A DNA stretch of 64,000 nt from Lepiota brunneoincarnata. Taxonomy: Eukaryota > Basidiomycota > Agaricomycetes > Agaricales > Agaricaceae. The notes under the pieces are model-generated. The model had not been told where the DNA came from and made no database searches. It was given only the letters and a program-made list of their open reading frames with translations. Made by a program: the position numbers and the translations under genes. Positions 1-12,396 of this stretch are shown here, in pieces. Where the stretch lies: NCBI GenBank assembly GCA_023014365.1, contig JAEBUN010000003.1:1860001-1924000 (forward strand). Reading direction: 5' to 3'. Within the stretch, counting starts at the first letter, position 1, and every line of letters begins with the position of its first letter.

Positions 1-1335
1 TGGCGGGGGACAATCTCAGGGACTTCAATTCGAGACCTCATCTACGTTCGTACAGCGCTTCTGACTCTGCTTATTGGAAATACGTTTTATGCGCGGAACA
101 TTGGTGCGTTCGGTGGGGTACGGGTTGGGACCTCGCTGATGTGGCTTAAGTTGCAAGTATCTTGGTCATGATATGGGCCATCAGGATTTCAGGTAGGAGC
201 ACCACCGAAACCTCGCCACCGCGGTTACCCAATCGGATCCTTTGCAGGGTTCTTGCTTTTCCGTGTGCTGAAGATGGGGAAAGACAGTCGGTTTGATGAC
301 ATTCGTTCCCACTTCTTCAAGTTTCTCGGCTTTTGGGTCGGTGAGGGACATCGTTTTGATATATGCTTGATGACGACTGAGTCAAGCTATTGCGATTTTT
401 GCAGGCCAAATCGTTTGGGTGAGCATAGCTGATGAGTCTTTGTAGGCGGTGTAGGTACTGACTCAAGGTGTCAGATTTGGGTGGTCTCTTTACCTGTTGT
501 CATCCTCAACTCTCCTGCTGTGTCCGACAAAGCGGCTGGGGGAGACAACCCGGGGTTCGGTACAGGGAGAGATATCGCAGGAATCATTATTTGGTCAATC
601 GGTCTTGTCGTTGAGTCTGTTGCTGATCTGCAAAAGGTCAGTTTTCTTGCTTCCATGAGGTCGAGTTGCCCATTGTGTATGCTAGTACCTCTACAAAACC
701 CGCAAGACAGCTCCCAAAGACGTGCCGATGAATGTAAGGTGATATTCAATAACACAAGAGGCAGCATTCTAATTGCTTACAGCGGGGTCTCTGGGCATGG
801 TCTCGCCATCCTCCCTACTTCGGAGAGTGAGTTGTGCAAATTATTCGGACGTGTTTACGGACTGACGGAACACAGAATGCTGTGTTGGTGGGGAATCTGG
901 ATGCTCTGTCTGTCTCCAACCACAAACGGTTCCTTGCCGCCTTCCAGCAGGGCGGCTCAGTATGGCACAGTGGTCTCTCCTCTGTTCACCTTCTTGTAAG
1001 TGTAGTTTTTTCCTTATACTCCCCACGTTCTTTGAACACCAATTGTATCCAGCCTTCTCATGTTTGGATCCGGGATTCCTACTGCGGAAAAGCCGACGGC
1101 GAAGAAATTCTTTTTGATGTCTAATGGACCCAGCGCAAGACCTGAGCACGCAGACGCGTGGAAGCGCTACCAGGCATATCTAGGGAAGACCTCAATCCTG
1201 ATACCTATTCCTCCTGTAATCTATCGGGCCCTCCCAGGAATAGTTAAACGGACAATACTGTTGGATTTCTCGTTCTTTCAGTTCAATGAAGAGAAGGATG
1301 GACAGGCTGTTCTCCAGGAGGCGAGAGAAGAGTAG
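1..1335 (+). CDS. DUF1295 / steroid 5-alpha-reductase-like membrane enzyme, 5' truncated by window edge
   Basis: A multipass membrane oxidoreductase-like protein of the DUF1295 family, related to the C-terminal domain of 3-oxo-5-alpha-steroid 4-dehydrogenases; members of this superfamily are ER proteins that use NADPH. Read across several short introns, the pieces line up with family blocks: a segment with GKDSRFDDIR near 275-310, a hydrophobic block GRDIAGIIIWSIGLVVE near 565-615, the signature GLWAWSRHPPYFGE near 783-828, then MLCWWGIWMLCLS near 878-915. The end, near 1140-1335, carries the family's TSILIPIPPVIYRALP block. The stop is at 1333-1335. The true N-terminus lies outside the window, and exon borders before position 230 are uncertain. 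The substrate cannot be told. The family call is firm; catalytic activity is inferred. Confidence 0.8.
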
Positions 1336-1624
1336 ATTTGTGAGCGTTGTATATCTGTAATTACGTTGCGGTTTGAATGTCTAAATTTGGAATGGTGGTG
1401 TGCAAGGGGAGTAGTATGGGCTCAGCCTTGCTATCCAAGGGGTCTGTATGTCCTATCTATGAGTTTGATTCGCCATGAATGAATGATAGGTGCATCGCGC
1501 ATGCGGTACGCAGCTGGAGGGGGTGTTGGACAACAACTGCAAACACTCATAAGTTTCCCTTTGCCCTTCACCTAAGTTGCTACCAACAGCCGCAGCGTCC
1601 ACCTTGGACCTAGACATATCTACT

Positions 1625-4600
1625 ATGGCTTTGGACTATTCAAAACCCATCGCTTTTTGCGAGCATCTCCAACTCTCCAGTCTCGGGGTCCAACCAGCCT
1701 CGATTTCTTTCCAGGTGTGCCAACGCGACTCCCCGTTGCTGCTGACGTGCGCATCCTTGACTGACTGTGTCTCTCCCTCTTTTCACTACAGGTACTTTTC
1801 ACAGATATCATCTCGTAACTTGCCCTCACTGCATTCATATGCGCTAGACATTAACACTCGAATCCGATCACTTCATTTGTGTACGCGAGAGGATTAACGA
1901 GCAGAACCAAGTTGTCATTATCGACCTCTCCGACGCTAACAATGTGCTCCGTCGGCCCATATCCGCCGACTCTGCTATCATGCACCCTTCGCAAAAGATT
2001 CTGGCGCTGAAAGGTATGTTTTCATGCTGGGTCTGAGCAACGTCATCTTGATAAGTGTGCTTTTCCAGCTGCGCGTACCCTCCAAATATTCAACATTGAA
2101 ACTAAGCAGAAGGTCAAGTCTCACGTGAACAACGAGGACGTCGTCTTCTGGAAGTGGATATCTGACACGACGATTGGTCTGGTTACCGCGTCCGCCGTTT
2201 ACCACTGGACAATCACGGACCAAACTTCGCCACCTCAGAAGATTTTTGACCGTCACGACACTCTGTCAGGGTACTCAAATCATTCAATTACCGCATAACG
2301 CCCGACGAGAAATGGCTTGTCCTCATTGGTATCTCTGGAAACACGACGGCCCCTTCCGCGTTCAAGGTCAAGGGCTCCATGCAGCTATATAGCAGGGAGA
2401 GAGGTGTTAGCCAGGCTATTGAGGGTCACGCGGCTGCTTTCGCGGAGATCAAGTTGGATGGTCACCAAAAGCCTACGAAGCTTTTTACCTTCGCCGTGCG
2501 CACAGCGACAGGTGCCAAGGTTAGTTGGTTTGTTCCTCCTACATCTGATTACTCAATACCCTCCAACAGCTACACATTGTTGAGATCGACCATCAAGCTC
2601 CAGACCCGCCTTTCACCAAGCGCGCTGTCGATGTCTATTTTCCTCCTGAGGCGGTCAATGACTTCCCGGTGGCCATGCAGGTGTCCAAAAAGCACTGGGA
2701 TCATTTACCTCGTCACCAAGTACGGCTTCATTCATCTTTATGACCTCGAGTCTGGTGCATGTATATACATGAACCGGATCTCTGGCGAGACAATTTTTGT
2801 TACAGCTGAGCACGAAGCGACGAATGGTATCATTGGTGTTAACAAGAAGGGTACAAGTCCTCAGTGTCAACGTCGATGAACAGACTATTGTTCCCTACGT
2901 CTTGCAGACTTTGAACAACACGGAGTTGGCGTTCAAGTTGGCCAGTAGGGCGAACCTTCCCGGCGCTGATGACTTGTACATCAAGCAATACCAGCAGTTG
3001 TTTGCCTCTGGACAATATGGTGAAGCTGCCAAAGTGGCCGCTAATTCCCCACGAGTAAGTTGTGTTTGGGTATCCTATAAGACTGCGCATAACTTACACA
3101 GTTTGCTAGGGTATTTTGCGTACCAACCAAATCATCGAGGCTTTTAAGACTGCACCTGCACCACCTGGGGGTCTCTCTCCTATTCTTCAGTACTTCGGTA
3201 TTTTACTTGAGAAGGGTGAACTCAACCACCTCGAGTCCTTGGAACTTGCTCGGCCTGTTTTACAACAGGGCAGGAAACAACTTCTCGAGAAATGGCTCAA
3301 GGAGAACAAAGTGCGTAGCCTCGGCAATCAGCGCCTACTGGTGTAGCTGATGATGCTTTTAGTTGACCTGCTCAGAGGAACTTGGTGATATCGTTCGTCT
3401 CCATGACATGACCCTTGCACTCTCTGTCTACCTCCGCGCCAATGTGCCCAGCAAGGTCATCGCCTGCTTCGCCGAGACTGGTCAAACCGACAAGATTGTT
3501 TTGTATTCCAAAAAAGTCGGATACGCCCCTGATTATGTTGGTTTACTCCAGCACATCATGCGGACCAACCCGGACAAAGGTGCAGAGTTTGCTGGACAAT
3601 TGGTTAACGATGAGTCTGGTCCTCTGGTTGACATTGAGAGAGTGAGTTTATGGAAGTTTCTTTTTTGTTAGGGGCGCCAGCTTAACCTTTCCCCACAGGT
3701 CGTCGATATCTTCATAGTCCCAGAATATGATACAGCCTGCCACCTCTTTCCTGCTGGACGCTCTGAAGGACAACAAGCCCGAGCAAGGTCACCTACAGAC
3801 TCGTTTGCTAGAAATGAACCTTGTCCATGCTCCCCAAGTTGCTGATGCCATCCTCGGAAACGACATGTTCACACACTATGATCGCCCAAGGATTGCCAAT
3901 CTGTGTGAGAAGGCGGGTTTGTTGCAACGTGTAAGTCATCATGCTGGGGGAGCGCGGGGTAATTTATAAGCGATCCATAGGCTTTGGAACACTACGAGGA
4001 CTTGGCCGACATCAAGCGGGCTATTGTTCATACCACTGGGCTGCAACCCGATGTGAGTGCGGTTCTCTTTGTGTTCACTCATTGAAGACTCATTCAATTA
4101 TGTAGTGGCTTGTCAGCTACTTCAGCCGGCTCACCACGGAGCAGTCGATGGCATGTCTGAACGAGATGTTGCGTGTAAACATCCGCCAGAATCTGCAGGT
4201 CGTCATCCAGATTGCCACCAAGTATTCCGACATTCTGGGTCCTGTCAAGCTCATCGAGATGTTCGAGAGCTACAAGAGCTTCGAGGGTTTGTACTACTAT
4301 CTCGGCTCGATCGTCAACCTCAGCGAAGACCCCGAGGTAAACTTCAAATACATCCAGGCCGCTACCCGTACCGGCCAAATCCGCGAGGTCGAGCGCATCT
4401 GCAGAGAGAGCAACCACTACAACCCGGAAAAAGTCAAGAATTTCCTCAAGGAAGCCAAGTTATCCGACCAGCTTCCTCTCATCATCGTCTGCGACCGTTT
4501 CGACTTTGTGCACGACCTTGTTTTGTACTTGTACCAGAACGGTTTGGTCAAGTTTATTGAGGTGTACGTCCAACGTGTCAACTCGGTCAGGACGCCGCAG

Positions 4601-7600
4601 GTTGTTGGTGGCCTTTTGGATGTTGATTGTGATGAGACGACGATCAAGAGCTTGCTCGCTAGCGTCCAGGGCACATTCCCTATCGATGAGCTCGTTGCTG
4701 AGGTCGAACAGAGGAATAGGCTCAAGTTGATCCTCCCCTGGCTCGAGGCTCGTGTTCAGGCTGGCAGCCAGGATGCCGCAATCTTCAACGCCATCGCCAA
4801 GATCTATATTGACAGTAACAACAATCCCGAACAATTCCTCAAAGAGAACAACGTATGTGATTTCGTTTCTAGAACTGTTTTGTTAGCTGAGCTTGCGGCC
4901 TAGTTGTATGAACCACTTGTTGTTGGTCGTTTTTGCGAGGCTCGCGACCCATATCTTGCATACATTGCCTATGCTAAAGGCTTCTGTGATGAGGAGTTGA
5001 TTACCATCACAAACGAGAATTCCATGTTCAAGCAACAGGCTCGCTACCTTATTAAGCGTCGTGAACTCGACCTCTGGGCTCAAGTACTCCCGGATAACAA
5101 CATCCATCGTCGTGCTCTGATTGATCAGGTGTGTTTCCTTTCATCCTCACCGTGGGATATCACTGAGAAGACTTTTGGCAGATCGTTGCCACTGCTATTC
5201 CCGAATGCACTGATCCTGATGATGTATCAGTGACCGTCAAAGCTTTCATCCAGGCCAACCTTCCTATTGAGCTTATTGAGCTCCTTGAAAAGATCATCAT
5301 CGAACCTTCACCGTTCAGCGACAACAAGAGCTTGCAGAATTTGCTTCTCTTGACCGCCATCAACTCAGACAAGGGCAAGGTCGTTGGGTATATCAACAAA
5401 TTGCAGAACTATGATCCCTCGGAGATTGCCAAGATCGCGACTGATAAGGGACTGTATGAAGAGGCATTGACGATTTACAAGAAACACGAGCAGCATGCAC
5501 AGGCCATCAATGTATTGGTTGAACACATTGTGTCGATTGACCGTGGTCTGGATTATGCCAATAAGGTCAACAAGCCTGAGGTTTGGAGTCGATTGGCTAA
5601 GGCCCAATTGGATGGGTTGCGTATTAAGGACTCAGTTGGTACGTATCTAGTTCCGCGATCATTATTGACGAATGGCTAATACCGTTTGTACATAGACTCC
5701 TATATCAAGGCCGATGATCCCTCCAACTTCGCTGAAGTCATCGAGATTGCCAACCATGCCGGCAAACACGATGAGCTCGTGCGCTACCTGCAGATGGCAC
5801 GCAGGACCCTCCGCGAACCCAAAATTGATACTGAACTCGCATACGCTTACGCAAAGACTGATCGCCTACATGATATGGAGGACTTCCTGGGCATGACCAA
5901 TGTCGCTGATATCCTCGAGGTTGGAGAGAAATGTTTCGAAGACGAGCTGTACCAGGCTGCCAAACTGTTGTTCACGAGCATTTCAAATTGGGCAAGACTA
6001 GCGACTACTTTGATCTATCTTGGTGAAAACCAGGCAGCTGTCGAGAGTGCGAGGAAGGCAGGGAATACCCAGTCAGTAAATGGCCCATTTTCCCAACACT
6101 ATTAGCTGATCATTTTTTGTCAGGGTCTGGAAGCAGGTGCATAAGGCCTGTATTGGAAAGAACGAATTCCGCCTTGCACAGATTTGTGGTCTCCATATCA
6201 TCGTTCATGCTGTAAGTTTCTGGTCACCGGGACTATGACAATTATCAATGGCTTCTGTAGGAAGAACTGGGCGCGCTCATCACCATGTACGAGAATGCGG
6301 GTCACTTTGAGGAAGTCATTAGCCTTCTCGAGGCCGGCCTAAGCTTGGAACGCGCTCATATGGGTATTTTCACCGAGTTGGCTATTCTGTTGAGCAAGTA
6401 CAAGCCTGCTAAGCGTGCGTTAACATTGTTTTCCTGTGCATGAGTGGCGTATTAAACTTGTAATCTACAATCAGTCATGGAGCATCTCAAGCTGTTTGTT
6501 GCTCGCATCAACATTCCAAAGGTCATCAAAGCAACGGAACGGGCTCATTTATGGCCCGAGCTCGTATTCTTGTACATCAAGTACGATGAATTCGTGAGTG
6601 GATACGTCGGATGGTATTTGATTCGTAGTTGACGAGTTCCTCAGGACAATGCTGCTCTTGCTATGATTGAGCGCTCCGTTGATGCTTGGGAACATAACCA
6701 GTTCAAAGACGTCGTCGTCCGGGTGGCCAATGTTGAGATGTGAGTCCGCAGATATTGCTTAGAGCTTTTGGATATTTACCCCGGGGCATAGCTATTACAA
6801 GGCCCTGACATTCTACCTCCAGGAACAGCCAACACTCCTGACAGACCTACTGACTGTTCTTATTCCTCGCATTGAGCATGCTCGTGTGGTTCGTATGTTC
6901 CGCCAGATTGATCACGTCCCCCTCGTTCGCTCCTATCTCATTGCCGTGCAACATGTAAGTCTGTTCAATTATCTCGGGAGATGGCATCCAGTTGACGACC
7001 ACGTAGCTCAATATCGAAGCTGTTAATGCCGCGTATAATGATCTCTTGATCGAGGAAGAAGATTACAAGACCCTCCGTGACTCAATCGACAGCTTTGAAA
7101 ACTTTGATAATATTGCTCTCGCCCGTCGGTTAGAGGGCCATGAATTGCTCGAGTTCCGGAGGTTGGCAGCTCATCTGTACAAGAAGAACAACAAGTGGGA
7201 AGAATCAATATCCCTGTCAAAACGAGACAAGCTATACAAAGACGCTATGATTACTGCTGCGGCATCAGCATCAACTGAAGTGGCAGAGGACTTGTTATCT
7301 TACTTTGTGGATATTGGCAACAAGGAGTGTTTTGCTGCTACGCTATATATCTGCTTCGACCTGTTACGTGCAGATATCGTGGAGGAGTCGTCGTGGCTGC
7401 ATGGATTAAACGACTTTTACATGCCGTATAAGATTCAGGTACAGCGGACACAGATCGAGAAGGTGAGCTTTGCGACAGAAAAATATTGATGATATGCTGA
7501 TATTGGCTATCCAGTTGGCACAGCTGGAAAAGGAGGTTAGGGAACGAGCGAAGAAGGATACACAAAAGGAGCAAGCCGAGGCAGAGGCTCCCATCATCAA

Positions 7601-7839
7601 CCCAGCTGGCATTGGGCTGCTGACATACGGGGGGTGAGTAAGGGCCGGAAAGAGCATGTATGAGCCCAATGATGGATTGACACATGTGTTTTTCAGAACT
7701 GTTGGGCAAGCACCGACTTTGAATGGACACTCCATGAATGGGATTCCTCCTGTACGTCCATCCACAGATTCCCACTATGAATGATGGAGTGGCTGATGTT
7801 GCGACGGATCTACTGTAGGTGATGACTGGGTTCTACTGA
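1625..7839 (+). CDS. CHC1: Clathrin heavy chain
   Basis: Scaffold of clathrin coats: three copies form the triskelion that drives vesicle budding at the plasma membrane, trans-Golgi and endosomes. The protein begins [20 protein letters not shown] at 1625 and runs through many short introns to the stop at 7837-7839. Recognisable parts in order are the N-terminal seven-blade propeller (through about 2880), the linker, the long alpha-solenoid of clathrin repeats, and a C-terminal tail with GIGLLTYGG followed by [14 protein letters not shown]. Joined length is near 1,680 residues, the usual size. Intron 1 ends at the AG just before ACATTAACACTCG near 1848. One oddity: between 2263 and 2290 the propeller reading frame shifts by two bases, with no room for an intron (see findings). 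Everything else is intact and highly conserved, so identity is certain. Confidence 0.97.
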
Positions 7840-8174
7840 TTTGAATCCCTTGCCTCGCTCGCTTGTTATACTTGTATAGTCGTAGTCGGATTCATTATAA
7901 TGCTGTGATTGTGTGCCATTGTTGTTTTTAGCATTGCTAATTGGACCGTTTTTTTTCCCCTTTGTCTATTTTCTGAGTCGCTATTAGCTTGGACAACTGG
8001 AGTGATGACAGAGTTGTTGAAAACTATTGATCGTCATGTGAACTATTTTCGGGTTGGGTGTACACAGCCGTGTCAAATCGACGGAGGTGACAACTGCGAT
8101 CTGCTATATACCCCATTGCCACTGGTTTATACCTTTCATTCCATCTCTTCTTGTTTTTTTTCCTTCTTCCGGGA
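7840..8174. other. Intergenic spacer, tandem genes
   Basis: A 335-bp gap between the clathrin stop and the next start. T-rich runs around 7945-7960 and 8150-8165 are compatible with a 3' UTR followed by a pyrimidine-rich core promoter. No gene or other element is seen. Confidence 0.5.
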
Positions 8175-10701
8175 ATGGCTTTGAATCTACTGGATTCCGC
8201 AGAGATCATGACCGCATACGAAACAGTGCTAGGTAAAGAGCTGAACTGGTATGTATATCATTATTCCTTGCTTTGGGAATGAGTTAACTCATAACGATGG
8301 GGGGATTTCAGGTTCTTGCTGCACTATCCAACCAATACAGTAAGTGAATTCACGGGGGGAAAAACATCTCATGTCGTAATCATGCGTAAAGGTGGACACA
8401 TTAGCGTTATACGCATTTGGCTCGGACGGACTTGAAGAGCTCAAGACCAAGATCGATCCGGAGGATGACGACAAGGTGGTGATTGGGTTCCTGAGAGCGG
8501 ACGAGCCGGATGAAGAGGGGGAAGAAGACGAAGAAGGAGGAGAGGCAGGAGGAGAAACCAAATATGTGTTGGTCAGCTATATCCCAAAGGGTGTATTGGG
8601 TGTTCGGAGGGGTGAGTACCTTGAGCTTGAATGGTCCCCTTTGGATAGATAAGAGCCGTGGTTAGCGCGCGCACAGGTACATACACGCCGTCTGGGGATG
8701 ATATTCAAGGTGAGTTGAGCCGTCGTGATGATACGTCTTAGTAACAGAGTGGGCGTCTAACCCCATTGTTCCCTCAAAACTCATTGTTTCATTTTACCTC
8801 ACGTAGAAACACGATGCGGTACTCACGGCCGAGGACTTGTCCCAACTTACCAACGCAGCTATCGTACAAGCCCTGGCCGAGCCCGATCCTAGTATCCTAA
8901 CATTTCACGCATCCACAGGCGCAGAAAATCCGAGTGTTGAGCCAACTCTTCCTACTCCACCACCACTGACGACTGGCTCGTCGGTTCCCTATACTTCACC
9001 CTCTGTTTCTCCTTCTGCCTTTCAACAACAGCAACAACCGGCCGCTGTCGAGATGGGTCGAAGCTTCTCTCAACCGCCTGGGATGGCCCACCCGCCATCG
9101 TCGGCCCTCATAGATTTGAAACCAGTCAAGAGGTCCTACTCTGAGATGTATGTGCCACCCCCGGCACTTGGTTACAGCTCTGGCCCAGCACCAAGTACAT
9201 CGCCGCCCGCACACTACAAACTGGGGAGTAGTATGTTCAGCAACCTGCTAAGGAGGAAGAAACGGACGGCATCTGCGTCAATGGTGAGAGACATTGACGA
9301 GAGCCAGGAGTCCGAGGATTCAATGCCGCCTCCGACACCGCCAAAGGATAAAGGCGTCTATGCGGCTGGAATGTCAATGGCGGAGCGGCGTGGGCATGAA
9401 GAGCGGGGAGAAGATGGGATTATAGATCCCCTTCATCATCATCGTCACCACCACCACAATCACCACCGCCGCCGCCATGATCCCACGGAGACGGGGGGCA
9501 TATACACGTACGAGCCTCCCTTCTCAGTTTCCGCTACTGAAGACAGGATGACTGACGAAGAGAACTTTGTCTTTCCTCCTCCCACTTCTACTGCTTTCCA
9601 TCACCAACACAGTGTTTCTGAGTTTGCGGTCATTTCGCATGAGGAGGTCGGCGGGAGCGTAGACAGAGGCGGCGCGAGAGAAGATGCTGGGGATATGGTT
9701 GTTATTAGTCCGGATGAATTTGGGTACGGGTATGATAAACCGCTTCCGTCGACGCAGCAAGTTTCGACGATATTGAGGAAAGGGAAATGGGCTGGGCCAC
9801 AGGGGCTGTCTGCTATCAAGGACCCTACGGAGAGGGCGAGGATAAGGATTGAGATGCAGAGAGAGAAGGAGGAAGAGGAAAGGGAGGCACTTAGGGTTGA
9901 GGAGGAGAAACAGGAGAGAAGAAGGAGGGAGAAAGAAGAATTTTGGAGGAGGGAAGAGGAGGAGGCGGAGAGGAGGAAGGCGGCCATTCAGACTGAGGCC
10001 ATGCGGGTTGCCGCTGAAAGGAGGAGACGGGAAGAGGCGGAGAAACGAGAGGAGGAGAGGAGGAATAGGGAAAGAGAGGCGAGGAAGAGAATGGAGCGGC
10101 AGAAGAGGCAGCAAGAGCATCAAAGATTAGAAGAATGGAGGAAGGAACAACAGAGAGCTGCTGAAGAGAGTGCAAGGACGGAGAAGGAGGCGCGGAAGAA
10201 GGAGGAGGAGGAGAGGAAAAAGAAGATCATCAAGGCGGAGAGTGAAGTGAAAAAAAAGGCAAAGGAGGGCGCAATGACGGGGTGGGTAACGATCCAGACA
10301 GACGAGTCGGTCGTCTGGAAGAGGCGGTACTATAAGTTGGTGCAAGACACAATGTACCTGTTCCGCACGGCAAAGGCAAGTGTTATCAACTTCCGGAGAC
10401 TTGTTGCTTATTGTATAGACATAGGACATGAACCAGGTCATGGATACACTGCATGTGCGAGGATCTGTGCGGGGACTGAAGGAGCCAAAGGATGGTCATG
10501 AGGATTTGAAGGCGATACCATTCTCGTTTGCAGTTGAATTCCACGACCGAGGACCATGGTCGATGTATGCAGATAGTGAGGAAGAAAAGGTGAGAGAGAG
10601 AGAGAGAGAGAGAGAGAAATTTTAATTGAAAATATGGCTAACTTTTTTGGTAGTTTAAGCTCCTTGGACTGTTGCACCATGCAGCTCAACTGGACTTGTA
10701 A
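8175..10701 (+). CDS. ADF-homology plus PH domain protein (actin/membrane adaptor)
   Basis: The N-terminus starts MALNLLDSAEIMTAYETVLG at 8175 and continues through WFLLHYPTNT, VDTLALYAFGSDGLEELK and TKYVLVSYIPKGVLGVRRG. This is the layout of an ADF-H (drebrin/coactosin-type) actin-binding module of about 150 residues. A Pro/Ser-rich linker follows, with a His-rich patch near 9430-9480, then an E/R/K-rich coiled coil of about 150 residues (9830-10260). The end is a PH domain from MTGWVTIQTDESVVWKRRYY (about 10274) to FKLLGLLHHAAQLDL, stop 10699-10701. ADF-H domains bind actin and PH domains bind phosphoinositides or proteins, so a cortical actin linker is the likely role (inference). One intron, 10376-10424, uses a GC donor, and another starts inside an AG microsatellite. 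I know no standard gene name for it. Confidence 0.82.
10376..10424 (+). other. GC-AG intron in the PH-domain exon pair
   Basis: The exon ends ACG GCA AAG and the intron begins GCAAGT, the classical GC-donor consensus, ending ACATAG before GAC ATG AAC. Only this junction keeps the PH-domain frame; the nearest GT alternatives break it. Confidence 0.75.
10592..10617 (+). repeat. (GA)n microsatellite inside an intron
   Basis: About 13 GA units directly follow the GT donor (GTGAGAGAG) of the last intron of the ADF-H/PH gene, which runs from 10590 to 10653. Confidence 0.9.
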
Positions 10702-10781
10702 TGTAGTGTGACAATGTGACCATTAGCTTAGTCATCATTTCGATATCACAAGAGTTGAGCGTTGAGAGAGAGTTTGTGAGC

Positions 10782-12223
10782 ATGGCCGGTCTTGTCTCGC
10801 CAAAGCCCATCTCGTACCTCCAGCAGCAACAGTACGCTATTCCCTACTCCCGTGCACCCACAACAGCAAGTTCTTCCATATATCCAGACTCTCCAGCTAG
10901 CGCTGCCAGCAACCTTGCACATCACCAGCCCATCCCATCCACCTCGGCAGCCGGTGCAGGTGCCGCTGGCGGGGGCTACATGGGAATCAACATGAACATG
11001 AACATGAACATGAACATGGGTCTCAACATGAACGTCAACGGGCTCGCGGCCAGCATGGCAGCTGTTGGTGCCGGTTTGGGCGGCGTGGGCATGGGCCATG
11101 TCAGCGCAGGCTCAGGCGCAGGTGCGGGTGCCACGACCGCCGTGCAGGAAGATGGCAAGATATATGCGCTGGTTATTGATTTGATGGACCCAGACACGAG
11201 GGAGGCTGCTCTATTGGAGCTTAGCAAAAAGAGGGAGCAATACGATGATCTGGCCTTGGTCCTTTGGCACTCGTTCGGTGCGTAAACTTCTTGAAAAAGA
11301 GGTACCGCACTGACATGCAAAGTGCACAGGTGTTATGCCCGCCCTACTCCAGGAGATTGTATCGGTGTACCCCATGCTCTCACCGCCCAACTTGACAGCG
11401 CATGTGTCGAATCGGGTTTGTAATGCTCTGGCTCTACTTCAGTGTGTCGCCTCCCACTCGGAAACAAGACAGTTGTTTTTAAATGGTGCGCGTCGTGGTC
11501 TCCTTTTGCACATATCTAATCATTACCATTCGGTAGCCCATATACCACTCTTTCTCTATCCCTTCTTAAATACTACTTCTAAAACACGGCCCTTTGAATA
11601 TCTACGCCTCACCTCACTTGGAGTTATTGGCGCTCTTGTCAAGGTGCGTCGGTCCCAAGGCTGATTGGTATTTCCGCATTGCTGACATTATGCACAAGCA
11701 AAACGATAACAACACTGTCATCCACTTCCTCCTGTCAACTGAAATCATCCCTCTCTGCCTCCGTATCATGGAGACCGGCTCGGAGCTATCTAAAACAGTG
11801 GCGATATTCATCGTCCAAAAGATCTTGCTCGACGAGACAGGATTAACCTACATCTGCCATACCTATGAAAGATTCTATGCGGTGGGAACCGTACTTAGCA
11901 ACATGGTGACCCAGTTGGTGGAAACCCAGGCGGTCAGGCTGCTCAAGCATGTAGTGCGGTGTTACCTCAGGCTGAGCGATAATGTTCGGTACGTGGAAGC
12001 CCCTGTTTCTGAGTCTGTCCGAAGACCAACAGCCATTCTAGCGCCCGCGAGGCATTGCGGGCGTGTCTCCCAGAACCGTTGCGAGACAATACATTCAGTG
12101 CACTGCTCAAGGTAAGGGGGGCGTTAACCCGGCTGTTCTAGATCTCTTCTGACACGACTGTAGGGTGATCTTGTGACAAAACGGTGTCTGACAACACTGC
12201 TGAATAATTTGAACGAGCCGTAA
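10782..12223 (+). CDS. CAF40: CCR4-NOT subunit CNOT9 (Caf40/Rcd1)
   Basis: An armadillo-repeat subunit of the CCR4-NOT deadenylase that docks on the NOT1 scaffold and recruits mRNA decay and silencing factors. After a variable N-terminus of about 120 residues (Gln-, Gly- and Asn/Met-rich), the conserved fold starts at [20 protein letters not shown]. It continues with [80 protein letters not shown] and [17 protein letters not shown]. It ends [14 protein letters not shown], with the stop at 12221-12223. I chose ATG 10782 ([13 protein letters not shown]); an in-frame upstream triplet region would only add unconserved residues. The low-complexity N-terminus is typical of fungal orthologues. Six introns or so, all short. 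Identity is firm. Confidence 0.95.
10992..11018 (+). repeat. ATGAAC hexanucleotide repeat in CAF40
   Basis: Four tandem ATGAAC units plus ATG encode an alternating Asn-Met tract in the variable N-terminus; an imperfect continuation follows to about 11040. Confidence 0.85.
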
Positions 12224-12396
12224 ATCTTTTGTCTGTTGCTTCGAGCTATCTATATCATGGACTGCATATCCTGTATTTCATCTCCACGATTACTCTCGTA
12301 CACGCATAATATTTTTGTAGAGGAGGTTAATGTAGATAAATTGTAAAATCATATCCCGTGGGAATTGCACATTTAATCTCCTTCTGTTCCACCGCC

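Noticed and set aside
9524..10123. 199-codon open frame on the minus strand rich in Leu/Pro/Ser
   Set aside because: It is the complement of the E/R/K coiled coil of the ADF-H/PH gene; GAG/AGG codons read backwards as CTC/CCT always give such a frame.
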